A DNA stretch of 64,000 nt from Promethearchaeota archaeon (GCA_014728035.1 WJMJ01000046.1:62001-126000), one strand, 5' to 3'. Positions 1 to 8,730 are shown, counted from the stretch's first letter. Numbers and translations: made by a program. Notes: a model not told the origin generated them from the sequence alone.

Positions 1-198
1 ATAGATGGTCTTATGCTCAAGAATATACTTGAAAGCTCTAGCTCGTGCTACTGGAGTAGATAGTAAATCAACAGATTCCTCCTGATAGAATTTGGTCAAT
101 AGTTCGGATCGTTCAGTGCAAATGTAAGGGGCAGTTGTTGTACTCAATTTGCGGAGCTTCTTTACTCGTTCGGAAATCAAGAGTCTTTCCTCAAGCAT
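1..198 (-). CDS. Glycyl radical enzyme (pyruvate formate-lyase-like), N-terminal fragment
   Basis: Only the first 66 codons lie in the window; the gene runs off the left edge, so the catalytic Cys and the C-terminal glycyl-radical loop cannot be seen. The translation opens with MLEERLLISERVKKLRK and continues through a PYICTERSELLTKFY block and an ARARAFKYILEHKTIY block. These match the conserved N-terminal region of the PFL/glycerol dehydratase/choline lyase superfamily. Members use a glycyl radical for C-C, C-O or C-N cleavage under strict anaerobiosis. The substrate cannot be assigned from this part, and no activating enzyme is adjacent on the visible side. The ATG at 198 is the only plausible start; no clear Shine-Dalgarno precedes it. 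Confidence 0.8.
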   Translation of the reverse strand, partial: MLEERLLISERVKKLRKLSTTTAPYICTERSELLTKFYQEESVDLLSTPVARARAFKYILEHKTIY

Positions 199-287
199 AT
201 TTTTGTAGCAAGAAATTGAAATATTCAAGATAAGTGTGGAGCAATCTTCGCTTTAAAATTATCATATAGCCCCAATTAATTCTAAAT

Positions 288-1139
288 CTAATAGAACCCA
301 GGTCGACTCATAAGCGAGCCAACTGAATTATTCAGAAGAGCCAGTCCAGCAAAGATTGCTTCTTCCAAACGAACAGTGGAAGTGCCCTGACCAGCAATGA
401 CATTTATCCAAAAATCAATGTTATCTTTCAGAGCCGAACGGTCCTTCTCAAGTATTTCACTCACTCCAGCATGAGGGCCACCAAACACAACCAACACATT
501 TCCAGTTCCAGATACCGTAGATTTGAGATCGTCCTCAAGATGACTGAATAAGGGAGCGTTTCGAGACATAGCAATTCTCGTTACACCAAAAGAACCTTGT
601 AGATGTCCAACTAAGTCAGACAGAGTTTCGACAACAAATCCCCAATATCTTTCAACATCCTCACGCTCCAGCGTACTAAGGCGAAGCGGAGATACTTCTT
701 CTACACGAAAGAGGGAAGGGGTTCTCTCACTCACAGTATGGGGATATCGTATCAATTCGTTCAAGCCAATATCTATTCTGCCTTTACGAACTTGGATGCC
801 CCAGCGAACCTCTCCAACCTCAAGTGTGTTATCCTCATTAAGAGGGTGACTTCGTGTCCTGAGAGGGGGCAGCATCCCAGCATATCGTAATGAGGGGGAA
901 TGTGCGAATACTCGTTTGCGGAGATACTGAGGGGTGTCCATGTACTGTAAGAGCCGAGTTAGGAGAATAGGATCACGACGATCTGAATGATTCAACCTTC
1001 CAGAGGTATAGACATATACTGTGTCCACACGAAAGACTGCAAGAGCTCTAGCAATAGTACCAACTTTCAAAGTCTTCTCTCGAAGACCAGAACAATCTGC
1101 AAGGGCCGTATCAGGGATAGCAACGCTTAGAGTCATCAT
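288..1139 (-). CDS. SPOUT-fold RNA methyltransferase (PF02598/DUF171 family)
   Basis: The 283-residue protein resembles the archaeal/eukaryotic SPOUT1 (C9orf114) family of putative SAM-dependent RNA methyltransferases. The N-terminal half has the family features VYVYTSGRLNHSDRRDP, then a stretch around residues 65-75 (LLQYMDTPQYLRKRVF) and PLRTRSHPL. The C-terminal half has the knot-region pattern VLVVFGGPHAGVSEIL followed by INVIAGQGTSTVRLEEA and a small-residue helix, as expected for the SAM-binding trefoil knot. Length is typical. Two adjacent ATGs (1139 and 1136) could start it. It lies 15 bp downstream of archease on the same strand, which suggests a shared transcript and an RNA-processing context. 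The RNA target is not known. Confidence 0.8.
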   Translation of the reverse strand: MMTLSVAIPDTALADCSGLREKTLKVGTIARALAVFRVDTVYVYTSGRLNHSDRRDPILLTRLLQYMDTPQYLRKRVFAHSPSLRYAGMLPPLRTRSHPLNEDNTLEVGEVRWGIQVRKGRIDIGLNELIRYPHTVSERTPSLFRVEEVSPLRLSTLEREDVERYWGFVVETLSDLVGHLQGSFGVTRIAMSRNAPLFSHLEDDLKSTVSGTGNVLVVFGGPHAGVSEILEKDRSALKDNIDFWINVIAGQGTSTVRLEEAIFAGLALLNNSVGSLMSRPGFY

Positions 1140-1154
1140 TTTAACCTCATGGGA

Positions 1155-1586
1155 TCATAAATCTAGAGTAAACCAAATGCGGGTCTGTTCAGGGGTTTCA
1201 TCAATCTTCATTCCAGCATAGGTCATAGCCTTGACCTCAGTACGAGTGTCATGTTTATCATGATTGATTGATTCACCATATGCTCGACCATTCAGATGAT
1301 ACTCATCTTCAATCTGTTTAATATCGATGACCTCGAACCTTGAATAAAACATCCCTTCTATATCTATTAGAGCTATCAGTCGACCCACCCACTCTACAAG
1401 CAATTCCTGCAGGTCAATACCTTCAGCCTCTAGCTCAATTGTTTCACGAGGCTCTACGGTCGATGTATCCAAAATCACTTCATATGTTGCTAGACCTGCC
1501 TCAGCAAATGCTTCCTCCAACGTCGGAGCCCAGCACTCTACTATGATGTCTGCAGTGTGTTCGTGATACTTGAAACCTCGTGACAT
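1155..1586 (-). CDS. Archease, RtcB tRNA ligase cofactor
   Basis: This 143-residue protein has the archease signature: start MSRGFKYHEHTADI, then ECWAPTLEEAFAEAG, and the C-terminal EVKAMTYAGMKI block carrying conserved acidic metal ligands. Archease speeds up guanylylation and turnover of RtcB, the ligase that joins tRNA exons after intron excision. The ATG at 1586 is chosen because a GGAG lies just upstream and the homology begins there; a longer frame would run to 1673, next to the tRNA. The gene is divergent from an intron-containing tRNA-Ser, so its presumed substrate is a neighbour. RtcB itself is not in the window. Confidence 0.93.
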   Translation of the reverse strand: MSRGFKYHEHTADIIVECWAPTLEEAFAEAGLATYEVILDTSTVEPRETIELEAEGIDLQELLVEWVGRLIALIDIEGMFYSRFEVIDIKQIEDEYHLNGRAYGESINHDKHDTRTEVKAMTYAGMKIDETPEQTRIWFTLDL

Positions 1587-1675
1587 AATATTTCGCTCCA
1601 TTGTTTGTGTCGCGACAAGAAGCTTAAAAGGAGTTCTCAATGAATCAAAATCGCATTCCCTTGTGAATGACACTC

Positions 1676-1791
1676 GCCGAGGTAGCCAAGCCCGGATTAC
1701 GGCGCTGGTCTTGAATTCCCGTAGTCATACGCGTGACCAGTAAACCAGTTTCCAAATGGAAGCATGAGTTCGAATCTCATCCTCGGCGCCA
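1676..1791 (+). tRNA. tRNA-Ser(UGA) with anticodon-loop intron
   Basis: The acceptor arm pairs GCCGAGG (1676-1682) with CCTCGGC (1781-1787), with G73 at 1788 and an encoded CCA at 1789-1791. The anticodon stem CTGGT/ACCAG encloses CTTGAA plus A, giving anticodon TGA. The type II variable arm is a TTCC-AAAT-GGAA hairpin, diagnostic for serine. A roughly 27-nt intron sits after position 37 (1716-1742). The intron carries its own ACCAG (1736-1740) eight bases before the exon copy (1744-1748), so the exact 3' splice site could be misread. The choice made here gives a normal 15-nt variable arm. Confidence 0.93.
1716..1742 (+). other. Intron of tRNA-Ser (between positions 37 and 38)
   Basis: These 27 nt interrupt the anticodon loop at the usual archaeal position. 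They must be removed to form a seven-base loop and the ACCAG stem. Excision would be by the splicing endonuclease and joining by RtcB with archease. The boundary may shift by a base or two, because the flanking bases are A-rich. Confidence 0.8.
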
Positions 1792-1838
1792 TCTCATTTA
1801 GCAGAAAATTTTTCCCTGAACATAACATATACAGACAC

Positions 1839-2648
1839 ATGCCATTTGCACAAACAGGAAATATACAAACATATTATGAGGTTAATGGACAAGGTCCGCC
1901 TCTAGTATTCATTCATGGAGCTGGTGCATCCCATGATATGTGGAGTCCACAAGTAGACTATTTCTCAGACAGATTCACGGTAATAACATATGATATCAGA
2001 GGGCATCAGCAGACAGAAGGTTCTGATGAAAAGTATACTTGTGAATTATATGCAGACGACCTGTATGCATTGATTCAACAATTAGAAACACCGAATCCAG
2101 TACTATGTGGTTTATCACTGGGAGGAATGATTGCTCAAGAATATGCTATAAAATATCCTGAACAATTAAGAGGATTGATTTTGGCTGATACTGCTGTAAG
2201 CTCAGCTTTGACGCTCTCAGACAAAATAACAAAAGCATTGTATCCTGCACGATTAGTAAAGTGGACTGTCAACCGGATGAGTAAAGAGAGATATGCCGAA
2301 TGGTCCTTCAAGTTTTATGAGATGAATGAAGAGGTTCGCGAGTATCTAATTCAACAACAGCTGTTGATAGAAAAGGAGGAGTTAGTCAAACTCATAGATG
2401 CCATCTATTCATTTACACTTCTACCACTTGAAACTATAGAAGTACCAACACTGATATTATTAGGAGAGAATGAAAAAAAGGCAGTCTTCACACATGCTGA
2501 GAGGATGTTAGAATTACTGCCATATGCAAGAAAGGTAGTAATCCCAGATGCAGGACATGTTTCAAACCTTGAGAATGTAGAATTCTTCAATCGAGAGGTA
2601 GAGCAATTTCTTCAAGTTCATGACTTTGCTTCTACTGAAGGGCTCTAG
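1839..2648 (+). CDS. Alpha/beta hydrolase
   Basis: The 269-residue protein begins MPFAQTGNIQTYYEVNG, a typical start for this fold. The oxyanion-hole motif VFIHGAGAS follows at about residues 22-30, then RGHQQTEGSD. The nucleophile elbow is CGLSLGGM, with Ser as nucleophile. A candidate acid lies near LILLGENE, and the catalytic His is in DAGHVSNLEN close to the C terminus. The substrate is not predictable; esterase, peroxidase-like or hydrolytic roles are all possible. The ATG at 1839 is preferred over an upstream in-frame ATG at 1764, which lies inside the tRNA-Ser gene. Its 3' end overlaps the convergent Elp3 gene by 17 bp. Confidence 0.88.
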   Translation: MPFAQTGNIQTYYEVNGQGPPLVFIHGAGASHDMWSPQVDYFSDRFTVITYDIRGHQQTEGSDEKYTCELYADDLYALIQQLETPNPVLCGLSLGGMIAQEYAIKYPEQLRGLILADTAVSSALTLSDKITKALYPARLVKWTVNRMSKERYAEWSFKFYEMNEEVREYLIQQQLLIEKEELVKLIDAIYSFTLLPLETIEVPTLILLGENEKKAVFTHAERMLELLPYARKVVIPDAGHVSNLENVEFFNREVEQFLQVHDFASTEGL

Positions 2649-4236
2649 CAAGGTATGGACCTTTATCTGAAAATCCAAGCTTGCGATAGTACTCCTTCAC
2701 ACCAATTCCACTATTTACCAAAATCTGGCGAGCATCAAAATCCTCTACGCCTATCTGATAGGCCGCATGCATCATCTTTTCACCAAGACCAAGATGTTGC
2801 CATGCATCCGGGTCGCGTTGACCAAGATCAACTACAGGCCCATAAACGCGAAGTTCGCGAATCACTACTGTTGAAGTATCTCGAATCTCAACTCTCATGG
2901 CATCATCACTTGGGTACCTAAGGCGGAGGAATCCAAATAGGATGTCAAGGTCAGGATGCTCATAAGACAGGAATATTTCAGTCCCATCACCAGCACGATA
3001 ATCTCTACGAATAAGTTCAATTTGAGCTGGGTCAACCTCGGTATCGGAACGCATTTGAAAGTGGCCAATCTCACGATATCTGATGGTGGAATTTCGTAGT
3101 CCATTCTTCTTCATTTGCTGGTGAACTAATTCACGAAGGTGTCCTTTGTCTAGACCAGCCTCAATCTGATGAAGAGGGATGTCACGCTGCATACGTTGAA
3201 TACGAACATACTCAGGCATTTTACTGACAGCTCTACTTACTAAAGATACAACTTGATCAGTTGACAGAGGTTCGTATTCACCACTAGTCCACCATTCATA
3301 CAGTTTTGTGTTCTTTACAACAATGGTAGGATAGATTTTCAACATATCCGGGCAAAAACGAGAGTCTGTGAATAACTGTTCAAAAGTTTCGAGGTCCTGT
3401 TCCAAAGTGCTGCCAGGGAGTCCCGGCATCATATGATAACATACTTTCAAGCCACTGTCACGAATCTTCTTTGTTGCCCTTATGGTAGCAGCAGTATCAT
3501 GTCCGCGTTGCACTTTTTCCAAAATGGTGTCTGAAAGAGTCTGTACCCCAATCTCAACACGAGTACCACCCATTTCAAGCATATCATCAATTGAGTCATC
3601 TGTTACCCAGTCGGGACGAGTTTCGAATGTTATTCCCACGTTTCGAATAATGGCAGTTTCATTGATTTGCTTAGCTTCAGTAAGTGAATTGCTTGACACT
3701 CCATTCATAGCATCCAGACAGTTCTTCACAAACCATTCTCTGTATTCTCGTTCTTTAGAGCACCAATCGCCACCCATCACAATCAATTCGACTTTTTGAA
3801 CAGAATGGCCAATTGTAGTTAGTTGATTGAGGCGTTTTGTGACCTGTTTATATGGATCAAAATCGTTTTGGATACCCCTCATGGTAGCAGGTTCGTGGCC
3901 CGTATAGCTTTGAGGTACGTCAAAATCAGGACCACCTGGACAATAAGCACATTTTCCATGTGGACATGCAATTGGTTTAGTCATAGTAGCTACGACAGCA
4001 ACTCCAGATACTGTTCGAACTGGCCGTTTCTGCATGATTGGAATAAGAATATCGAGCTCTTCAGGAATAGCAGCTTGGAGAACATCAGCATTTGATGGGA
4101 CTCGAGAAGCACCATAGATTTTACACACCTGATTCTTGATACGATTAACTACACGTTTTGATAGAGTTTCTTCTGTATCTAGAAGTCTATCGATAATTTC
4201 ACGATATAGTTGGTATTCTTCATCAAGAAGAGGCAT
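2632..4236 (-). CDS. elp3: Elp3, tRNA U34 carboxymethyl-forming radical SAM/acetyltransferase
   Basis: About 534 residues, the usual Elp3 length. The N-terminal radical SAM domain contains the cluster-binding CPHGKCAYCPGG, followed by YTGHEPATMRG and VELIVMGGDW. The C-terminal third is a GNAT acetyltransferase domain with HLGLGEKMMHAAYQ as acetyl-CoA loop and LVNSGIGVKEYYRKLGF near the end. Archaeal Elp3 acts without the other Elongator subunits on wobble uridine 34 of tRNA. The frame extends to a GTG at 4248; the ATG at 4236 is slightly preferred because GTGAG precedes it. It is convergent with the alpha/beta hydrolase and divergent from S30e. Confidence 0.95.
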   Translation of the reverse strand: MPLLDEEYQLYREIIDRLLDTEETLSKRVVNRIKNQVCKIYGASRVPSNADVLQAAIPEELDILIPIMQKRPVRTVSGVAVVATMTKPIACPHGKCAYCPGGPDFDVPQSYTGHEPATMRGIQNDFDPYKQVTKRLNQLTTIGHSVQKVELIVMGGDWCSKEREYREWFVKNCLDAMNGVSSNSLTEAKQINETAIIRNVGITFETRPDWVTDDSIDDMLEMGGTRVEIGVQTLSDTILEKVQRGHDTAATIRATKKIRDSGLKVCYHMMPGLPGSTLEQDLETFEQLFTDSRFCPDMLKIYPTIVVKNTKLYEWWTSGEYEPLSTDQVVSLVSRAVSKMPEYVRIQRMQRDIPLHQIEAGLDKGHLRELVHQQMKKNGLRNSTIRYREIGHFQMRSDTEVDPAQIELIRRDYRAGDGTEIFLSYEHPDLDILFGFLRLRYPSDDAMRVEIRDTSTVVIRELRVYGPVVDLGQRDPDAWQHLGLGEKMMHAAYQIGVEDFDARQILVNSGIGVKEYYRKLGFSDKGPYLARALQ

Positions 4237-4310
4237 AATGTTTCTCACAAGTATAGCAAATAAGTACCATACGGTATGGAAATGGTATTTTTTAAACTGT
4301 CCATTGGATA

Positions 4311-4354
4311 GCTTTTTATGACCACGTTTCGAATCTAACTATATAGAACGGAGG
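4311..4354 (+). promoter_or_regulatory. Promoter and ribosome-binding site of S30e
   Basis: GCTTTTTATG at about 4311-4320 resembles an archaeal TATA element and would place transcription near 4340. A strong GGAGG at 4350-4354 lies eight bases before the ATG at 4362. Together they support a short independent transcript for the small ribosomal gene. Confidence 0.5.
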
Positions 4355-4361
4355 ATAAACA

Positions 4362-4523
4362 ATGCCAGGTTCACACGGATCACTTACAAAAGCAGGAAAA
4401 GTCCGAGAATCAACTCCAAAAGTAAAAGGGCGCGTACGACGCACACCTATTCCTCGAATTCGCAACAAGAGGAACTACCACAAGCGTTTTGTCCGCGGTC
4501 AGACCGTCGGAGTACGAAAATAA
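4362..4523 (+). CDS. rps30e: Small ribosomal subunit protein S30e
   Basis: This is a 53-residue, highly basic protein beginning MPGSHGSLTKAGKVRESTPK, followed by RVRRTPIPRIRNKRNYHKRF. That matches archaeal/eukaryotic S30e, a component of the 30S/40S shoulder. In eukaryotes S30e is often made as a fusion to a ubiquitin-like domain; here it stands alone. It is very short, but the match covers its whole length and a GGAGG Shine-Dalgarno sits at the right distance. It stands alone between Elp3 (divergent) and pyrK. Confidence 0.95.
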   Translation: MPGSHGSLTKAGKVRESTPKVKGRVRRTPIPRIRNKRNYHKRFVRGQTVGVRK

Positions 4524-4573
4524 CTCGGAATACTGAGCTCAGGTCAACGTGCATAGCGTTTGCCTGATTCTCA

Positions 4574-5392
4574 TTATCTACACTTCTTTTTCACACCTGT
4601 TGAATCTCGCGCATAGAGACCAAATTCTGTTAGATTAGAGAGACCAGAACGATCAAACACTGGGCCTTCTAAACAGACAAGTGCTCCATTGGGATCCATA
4701 GCACATGTACCACAAATTCCGCACCCACATTTCATATATCGTTCTAGAGAAAATTGTAGACCGACATCATATTCTTTCAATATATCAAATAGTCCCGACA
4801 TCATTAATTCGGGCCCACAAGCATAGACCATATCAAACTGATAATCAAGAAGAAGTTCTCTTGCAGCATCAGTCGCAAACCCCTTGAATCCTACAGATCC
4901 ATCATCTGTCGCTATTCTAATCTCTAGATTCTCCTTAGAAGAAAAATCATAGACTAGTAAATCCTTTTTCGTTCTTGCAGCAACCAGAAGAACAACATGG
5001 GTTCCTTGTTCGATGAGACGCTTAGTTAGGAATCTAAGAGGTGCCATACCAATACCCCCACCAACAACCAGTGCTTCTTTGCTATCAAGGTTGAATGTTG
5101 AACCAAAGGGGCCTCTTATACCGATCCAATCACCAACATCAAACTTAGCTAGAGACCTGGTAGCAGTTCCAATAGGATGTATGTTGATACCCATAATAGG
5201 CGAATTCCAATATGAGATGCTCATTGGAATCTCATCAACACCAGGTACCCACACCATCAAAAATTGACCAGGACATACAGACTTGGATGTATGTGGAAAT
5301 TCAAACTTCAAGGTGCAGATTGTATCGGTGTCCATTGTTTTCTCGGTTATCTTAACAGATGTTAGATTACCCATTAGATTCTCAATATCCAT
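4574..5392 (-). CDS. pyrK: Dihydroorotate dehydrogenase electron-transfer subunit PyrK
   Basis: The 272-residue protein is of the ferredoxin-reductase type. The FAD-binding beta barrel is at residues 10-100, with PGQFLMVWVPGVDEIPMS. The NAD-binding domain has VVGGGIGMAPLRFLTKRL and YACGPELMM. The C-terminal [2Fe-2S] loop is KCGCGICGTC plus a downstream Cys in ALVCLEGPVF. PyrK passes electrons from dihydroorotate oxidation in PyrD to NAD+. It begins two bases after the pyrD stop, so the two genes are co-transcribed and probably form a heterotetramer. Confidence 0.94.
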   Translation of the reverse strand: MDIENLMGNLTSVKITEKTMDTDTICTLKFEFPHTSKSVCPGQFLMVWVPGVDEIPMSISYWNSPIMGINIHPIGTATRSLAKFDVGDWIGIRGPFGSTFNLDSKEALVVGGGIGMAPLRFLTKRLIEQGTHVVLLVAARTKKDLLVYDFSSKENLEIRIATDDGSVGFKGFATDAARELLLDYQFDMVYACGPELMMSGLFDILKEYDVGLQFSLERYMKCGCGICGTCAMDPNGALVCLEGPVFDRSGLSNLTEFGLYARDSTGVKKKCR

Positions 5393-5394
5393 AA

Positions 5395-6264
5395 TTATCG
5401 TCTCCCAGCCAACCCAACGAGTTCAGAGGGGAGTGAAAACCCCTTTTCTTTTGTGAACTTCAGAACACCACGTTTGATTGATGCAAAAACATCCATTCCA
5501 CCCAGTACCGCACTGCCAATTTGAATTGCACTCGCACCGGCCATATGCATCTCTATCGCATCTTGCCATGTAGAGATACCACCCACTCCAATGATTGGGA
5601 TGTCCAGAGCGTTATACAAATCATACACGCAACGGATTGCAACCGGCAAAATCGGAGGGCCTGAATATCCGCCAACAAGATTTCCAAGAACTGGACGATG
5701 TTGATAGATATCAATTCGCATTCCACGCAAAGTGTTAATTGCTACAACAGCATCAGCCCCAGCTTTTTCTGCTGCCAGTCCGACTTCTACAATATCTGAT
5801 GCATTGGGAGTAATCTTTGCAAAAATTGGAAGGTCTGTTAAATCCCGCACTGTGTGCACATACTTGTAGGTAAGCTCGGGACTATGAGCAATCAGACCGA
5901 TTTCAGCATGTGGACATGATAGATTGAGTTCGAAGGCATCAGGTTTCCCATCAAGTCCTTTTGTGACAACATTTCCAATTTCTTCAGGAGAGTTTCCAAA
6001 AACACTCAAAATGACAGGGATATCATCTTCTTTGAGCATTTTTACCTCCTCTACAAATGCATCTATTCCAGGATTTGTGAGACCAACTGCATTGACGAGT
6101 CCACCACGAGCTGAAACAAGAATAGGTCCTGAATGACCAATCCTAGGACTAGGGCCTATTGATTTTGTTACAACAGCATCAGCCCCTGAACGGATAACAC
6201 GTTTCATTATGGATGCTGTCACGCCCAATATTCCAGATGCCAACCAATATCCTTCAATCTTCAT
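5395..6264 (-). CDS. pyrD: Dihydroorotate dehydrogenase, type 1B catalytic subunit
   Basis: This FMN enzyme oxidises dihydroorotate to orotate in pyrimidine synthesis. The visible motifs are the N-terminal GYWLASGILGV, the catalytic-loop ELNLSCPHAE with the active-site Cys of class 1 enzymes, and the FMN phosphate loops IIGVGGIST and GASAIQIGSAV. The start at 6264 (MKIEGYWLASG) matches the family start and gives 289 residues. In-frame starts further up (6282, 6309) would add a non-conserved tail. Pairing with pyrK makes this the NAD-linked class 1B form. Confidence 0.94.
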   Translation of the reverse strand: MKIEGYWLASGILGVTASIMKRVIRSGADAVVTKSIGPSPRIGHSGPILVSARGGLVNAVGLTNPGIDAFVEEVKMLKEDDIPVILSVFGNSPEEIGNVVTKGLDGKPDAFELNLSCPHAEIGLIAHSPELTYKYVHTVRDLTDLPIFAKITPNASDIVEVGLAAEKAGADAVVAINTLRGMRIDIYQHRPVLGNLVGGYSGPPILPVAIRCVYDLYNALDIPIIGVGGISTWQDAIEMHMAGASAIQIGSAVLGGMDVFASIKRGVLKFTKEKGFSLPSELVGLAGRR

Positions 6265-6374
6265 GGCTAGACCTGCATCCATGCACAGTAACTGCAGTAA
6301 TAAGCTCAATGGCTCAGCGAGATAGCGTCATACTTATCCGCTAGTACGTTTTCTGTTCATGATAGGGATAAAAC

Positions 6375-7598
6375 ATGCCAATCTACATTGGAATTGTACC
6401 AACCGGAATTTACGCTCTCGACAAAGAGGGTAAGATTATTGGAAAAAAAGAAATCTATCCCAATGTAGACCTTGCCATAGAAATGCTCAATGCAGCAAAG
6501 AGTGGAAATGCGATAGAAGACATCAAAGCATTTTCAGAGCAAATTAATACTATGGATGTAGATATTGTAATTGTCGAAAACAACATGTTTGCAAGATCAC
6601 TGAAAAAACAAATTTCTCATGATATTCAGGTGGACGAGCATAGTGACCCAATAAAGTGGTTTAGGATGAATCTCGACGATTACATGAAAAAGGAAGTATC
6701 TGAGATAGACTTGCAACATCTTAGTGCATTCAAACGAGAGGTTGCTTTTGGAGTAGCAAAGGATGCAGTAAGTACGGCAAGTCAAGAAAAAGATATTCTG
6801 ATAAAACAAGCAATAGATGGAATATCAGAAATTGACAAATCCATCAATATACTGACTATGCGACTCAGAGAGTGGTATTCAGTTCATCATCCGACACTTA
6901 GTGACCTTATTGAAGAGCCAGAAGTTTTTGTCAGCATACTCCAAACATGTGGTGGTCGAGATAATATTTCACAGGATAGTCTCAGAAGCATGGGACTCTC
7001 TGAAAAAATTGTACAAGAAACAATGACTCGCCTCAAGTATGATGTTGGAGCAGATGTAAGTGAATCTGACCTTGATACCATTCTTAGATTGAGTAAAAGC
7101 ATAGAGGAACTATTTGTTACAAGAAATCATATTGAACGATACATTTCAGATTTAATGGAAGAGATTGCACCAAATATTAGTATGTTAGTGGGCCCAATGG
7201 TTGGGGCGCGATTGATTAGCCTTGCGGGGTCTTTAAAGGAACTAGCAAGAAAGCCCTCAAGCACAATCCAAATTCTTGGTGCAGAAAAAGCCCTGTTTCG
7301 GGCACTAAAAACGGGAGCAGATCCACCAAAACATGGGATAATATTCCGTGTGCCAGAGATTAGTACTTCACCATATTGGCAAAGAGGGAAAATAGCAAGA
7401 GCATTGGCAGGAAAAGTAGCATTGGGTGCAAAAGTAGATGCATATTCAGATAAGAAAATAGGAAAGGAATTGAAAGAAGAATTCCAAGCAAGATACAAAG
7501 AGATTCAAGAACAGTATCCCGATCCGCCAAAGAAGAAAACGTCCAAGAAGAAACCACGTAGAAGAAAAGGACGAAGGCGTAGAAAAGGAGGAAGATGA
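6375..7598 (+). CDS. nop5: Nop5/Nop56-58 C/D box RNP scaffold
   Basis: The 407-residue protein has an N-terminal domain that contacts fibrillarin, a long coiled-coil segment around residues 120-240, and the Nop domain. The Nop domain includes MVGPMVGARLISLAGSLKEL and QILGAEKALFRALKTG, matching the RNA/L7Ae-binding surface. A lysine/arginine-rich tail (KKKTSKKKPRRRKGRRRRK) ends the protein, as in many archaeal and eukaryotic Nop proteins. It scaffolds the C/D box methylation complex with fibrillarin and L7Ae. Its stop overlaps the fibrillarin start by 4 bp. Confidence 0.97.
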   Translation: MPIYIGIVPTGIYALDKEGKIIGKKEIYPNVDLAIEMLNAAKSGNAIEDIKAFSEQINTMDVDIVIVENNMFARSLKKQISHDIQVDEHSDPIKWFRMNLDDYMKKEVSEIDLQHLSAFKREVAFGVAKDAVSTASQEKDILIKQAIDGISEIDKSINILTMRLREWYSVHHPTLSDLIEEPEVFVSILQTCGGRDNISQDSLRSMGLSEKIVQETMTRLKYDVGADVSESDLDTILRLSKSIEELFVTRNHIERYISDLMEEIAPNISMLVGPMVGARLISLAGSLKELARKPSSTIQILGAEKALFRALKTGADPPKHGIIFRVPEISTSPYWQRGKIARALAGKVALGAKVDAYSDKKIGKELKEEFQARYKEIQEQYPDPPKKKTSKKKPRRRKGRRRRKGGR

Positions 7599-8296
7599 TG
7601 ATGCGGATTGAAAAACACAAGCATCCACATGTTTTCAGAGTCATTGAAAGGGAGCGAAAGTCATTAGCTACCAAATCGCTTGTAAAAGGGCAGACAGTAT
7701 ATGGAGAGAAGCTAGTAAAGGCGGATGATGGGGATTATCGAATCTGGTCTGCAAGGAGATCAAAATTGGGTGCTGCAATTCGAAAACGAATAAGAGAGAT
7801 GCCAATTCAACCAGGTTCACGGGTTCTTTACCTAGGTGCTGCCTCAGGTACTACTGTTAGCCATGTGTCAGATATTGTTGGAAAGCAGGGTATAATATAT
7901 GCAGTGGAATTCTCACCAAGAACTGCAAGAGACCTCATTAAACTCGCTCAGACTCGGAAGAACATAATTCCAATTGTTGAAGATGCAAGACATCCAACAC
8001 GATATTCAAGTCTAGTGACCGGACCGATTGATGTTGTATATCAAGATGTAGCTCAAGCAGATCAAGCACGAATCCTACTTCAAAACGTTCAAGCATTCAG
8101 CTCATTCGGAACTTGGGCAATGCTAGCAATTAAAGCTAGAAGTATAGACTCAACTTCACGTGTCAAAGACATCTACGAGAATGAAATCAAGACTCTTACA
8201 GAGGGTGGTCTTGAATTGGTAGAGAAAATTCGTTTGGACCCATTAGAGAAAGACCATGCAATGGTCGTTTGTAGAGTAGGAGAATACATTTCATGA
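7595..8296 (+). CDS. flpA: Fibrillarin, rRNA/tRNA 2'-O-methyltransferase
   Basis: A 233-residue SAM-dependent methyltransferase. Motif I is YLGAASGTTVSHVSDI and motif II YAVEFSPRTARDL. VYQDVAQADQARILLQN carries the catalytic-region Asp, and AIKARSIDSTS the catalytic-tetrad Lys region. It uses C/D box guide RNAs bound by Nop5 and L7Ae to methylate ribose 2'-OH groups. Translation is coupled to nop5 by a 4-bp overlap and to the following DUF61 gene by another 4-bp overlap, so the three form one operon. Three consecutive ATG codons blur the start by up to two codons. Confidence 0.97.
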   Translation: MMMRIEKHKHPHVFRVIERERKSLATKSLVKGQTVYGEKLVKADDGDYRIWSARRSKLGAAIRKRIREMPIQPGSRVLYLGAASGTTVSHVSDIVGKQGIIYAVEFSPRTARDLIKLAQTRKNIIPIVEDARHPTRYSSLVTGPIDVVYQDVAQADQARILLQNVQAFSSFGTWAMLAIKARSIDSTSRVKDIYENEIKTLTEGGLELVEKIRLDPLEKDHAMVVCRVGEYIS

Positions 8297-8730
8297 CATT
8301 CTTCATTGAACGAAGAATCGAGAAAGAAATTGATAAAATCAACGACCATCTCCCAGAGAAACGATATAGTCTATCTGAGATTACTAGTATGGAAAAACCA
8401 GGTTTTCCAACAAGAGGTGGAGAGTTTTCAGCAATTCGTAAAGAAGAGTTAGATATTCTTATCAAACAAGTCCCAAAAAGATATCATACTGAAATAATGC
8501 TTCCAATCATCATTCTGAGGAGAGTAGATCAAGGCCCTGGAGTATATTCCATCGCAGGAGGAAAAACGGAGCTGTTTTTGGTTGGTCGATTGATAGGATA
8601 TGTAGACCTAGACTGGAATCAATTTCATCAATGGCAACAGATTGACCATTTAGCAAGGCCGCAAGTGCAGAAAATTAGATCTATTCTAAAATCTACCACT
8701 ACCGTAGGTTTTACATCAACTAATGAATAG
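8293..8730 (+). CDS. DUF61/UPF0216 family protein
   Basis: This 145-residue protein matches the archaea-specific UPF0216 (DUF61) family. Supporting features are the N-terminal EIDKINDHLPEKRYSL, a PGFPTRGGEFSAIRKEEL block, and the central PIIILRRVDQG/VYSIAGGKTELFLVG strand pattern. The function is unknown. Its translational coupling to fibrillarin here suggests an RNA-related role. That is inference from position, not from a recognised catalytic motif. Confidence 0.75.
   Translation: MTFFIERRIEKEIDKINDHLPEKRYSLSEITSMEKPGFPTRGGEFSAIRKEELDILIKQVPKRYHTEIMLPIIILRRVDQGPGVYSIAGGKTELFLVGRLIGYVDLDWNQFHQWQQIDHLARPQVQKIRSILKSTTTVGFTSTNE

Noticed and set aside
1764..1838. N-terminal extension of the alpha/beta hydrolase
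   Set aside because: The extension lies inside the tRNA-Ser gene and has no homology; the domain begins at the ATG at 1839.
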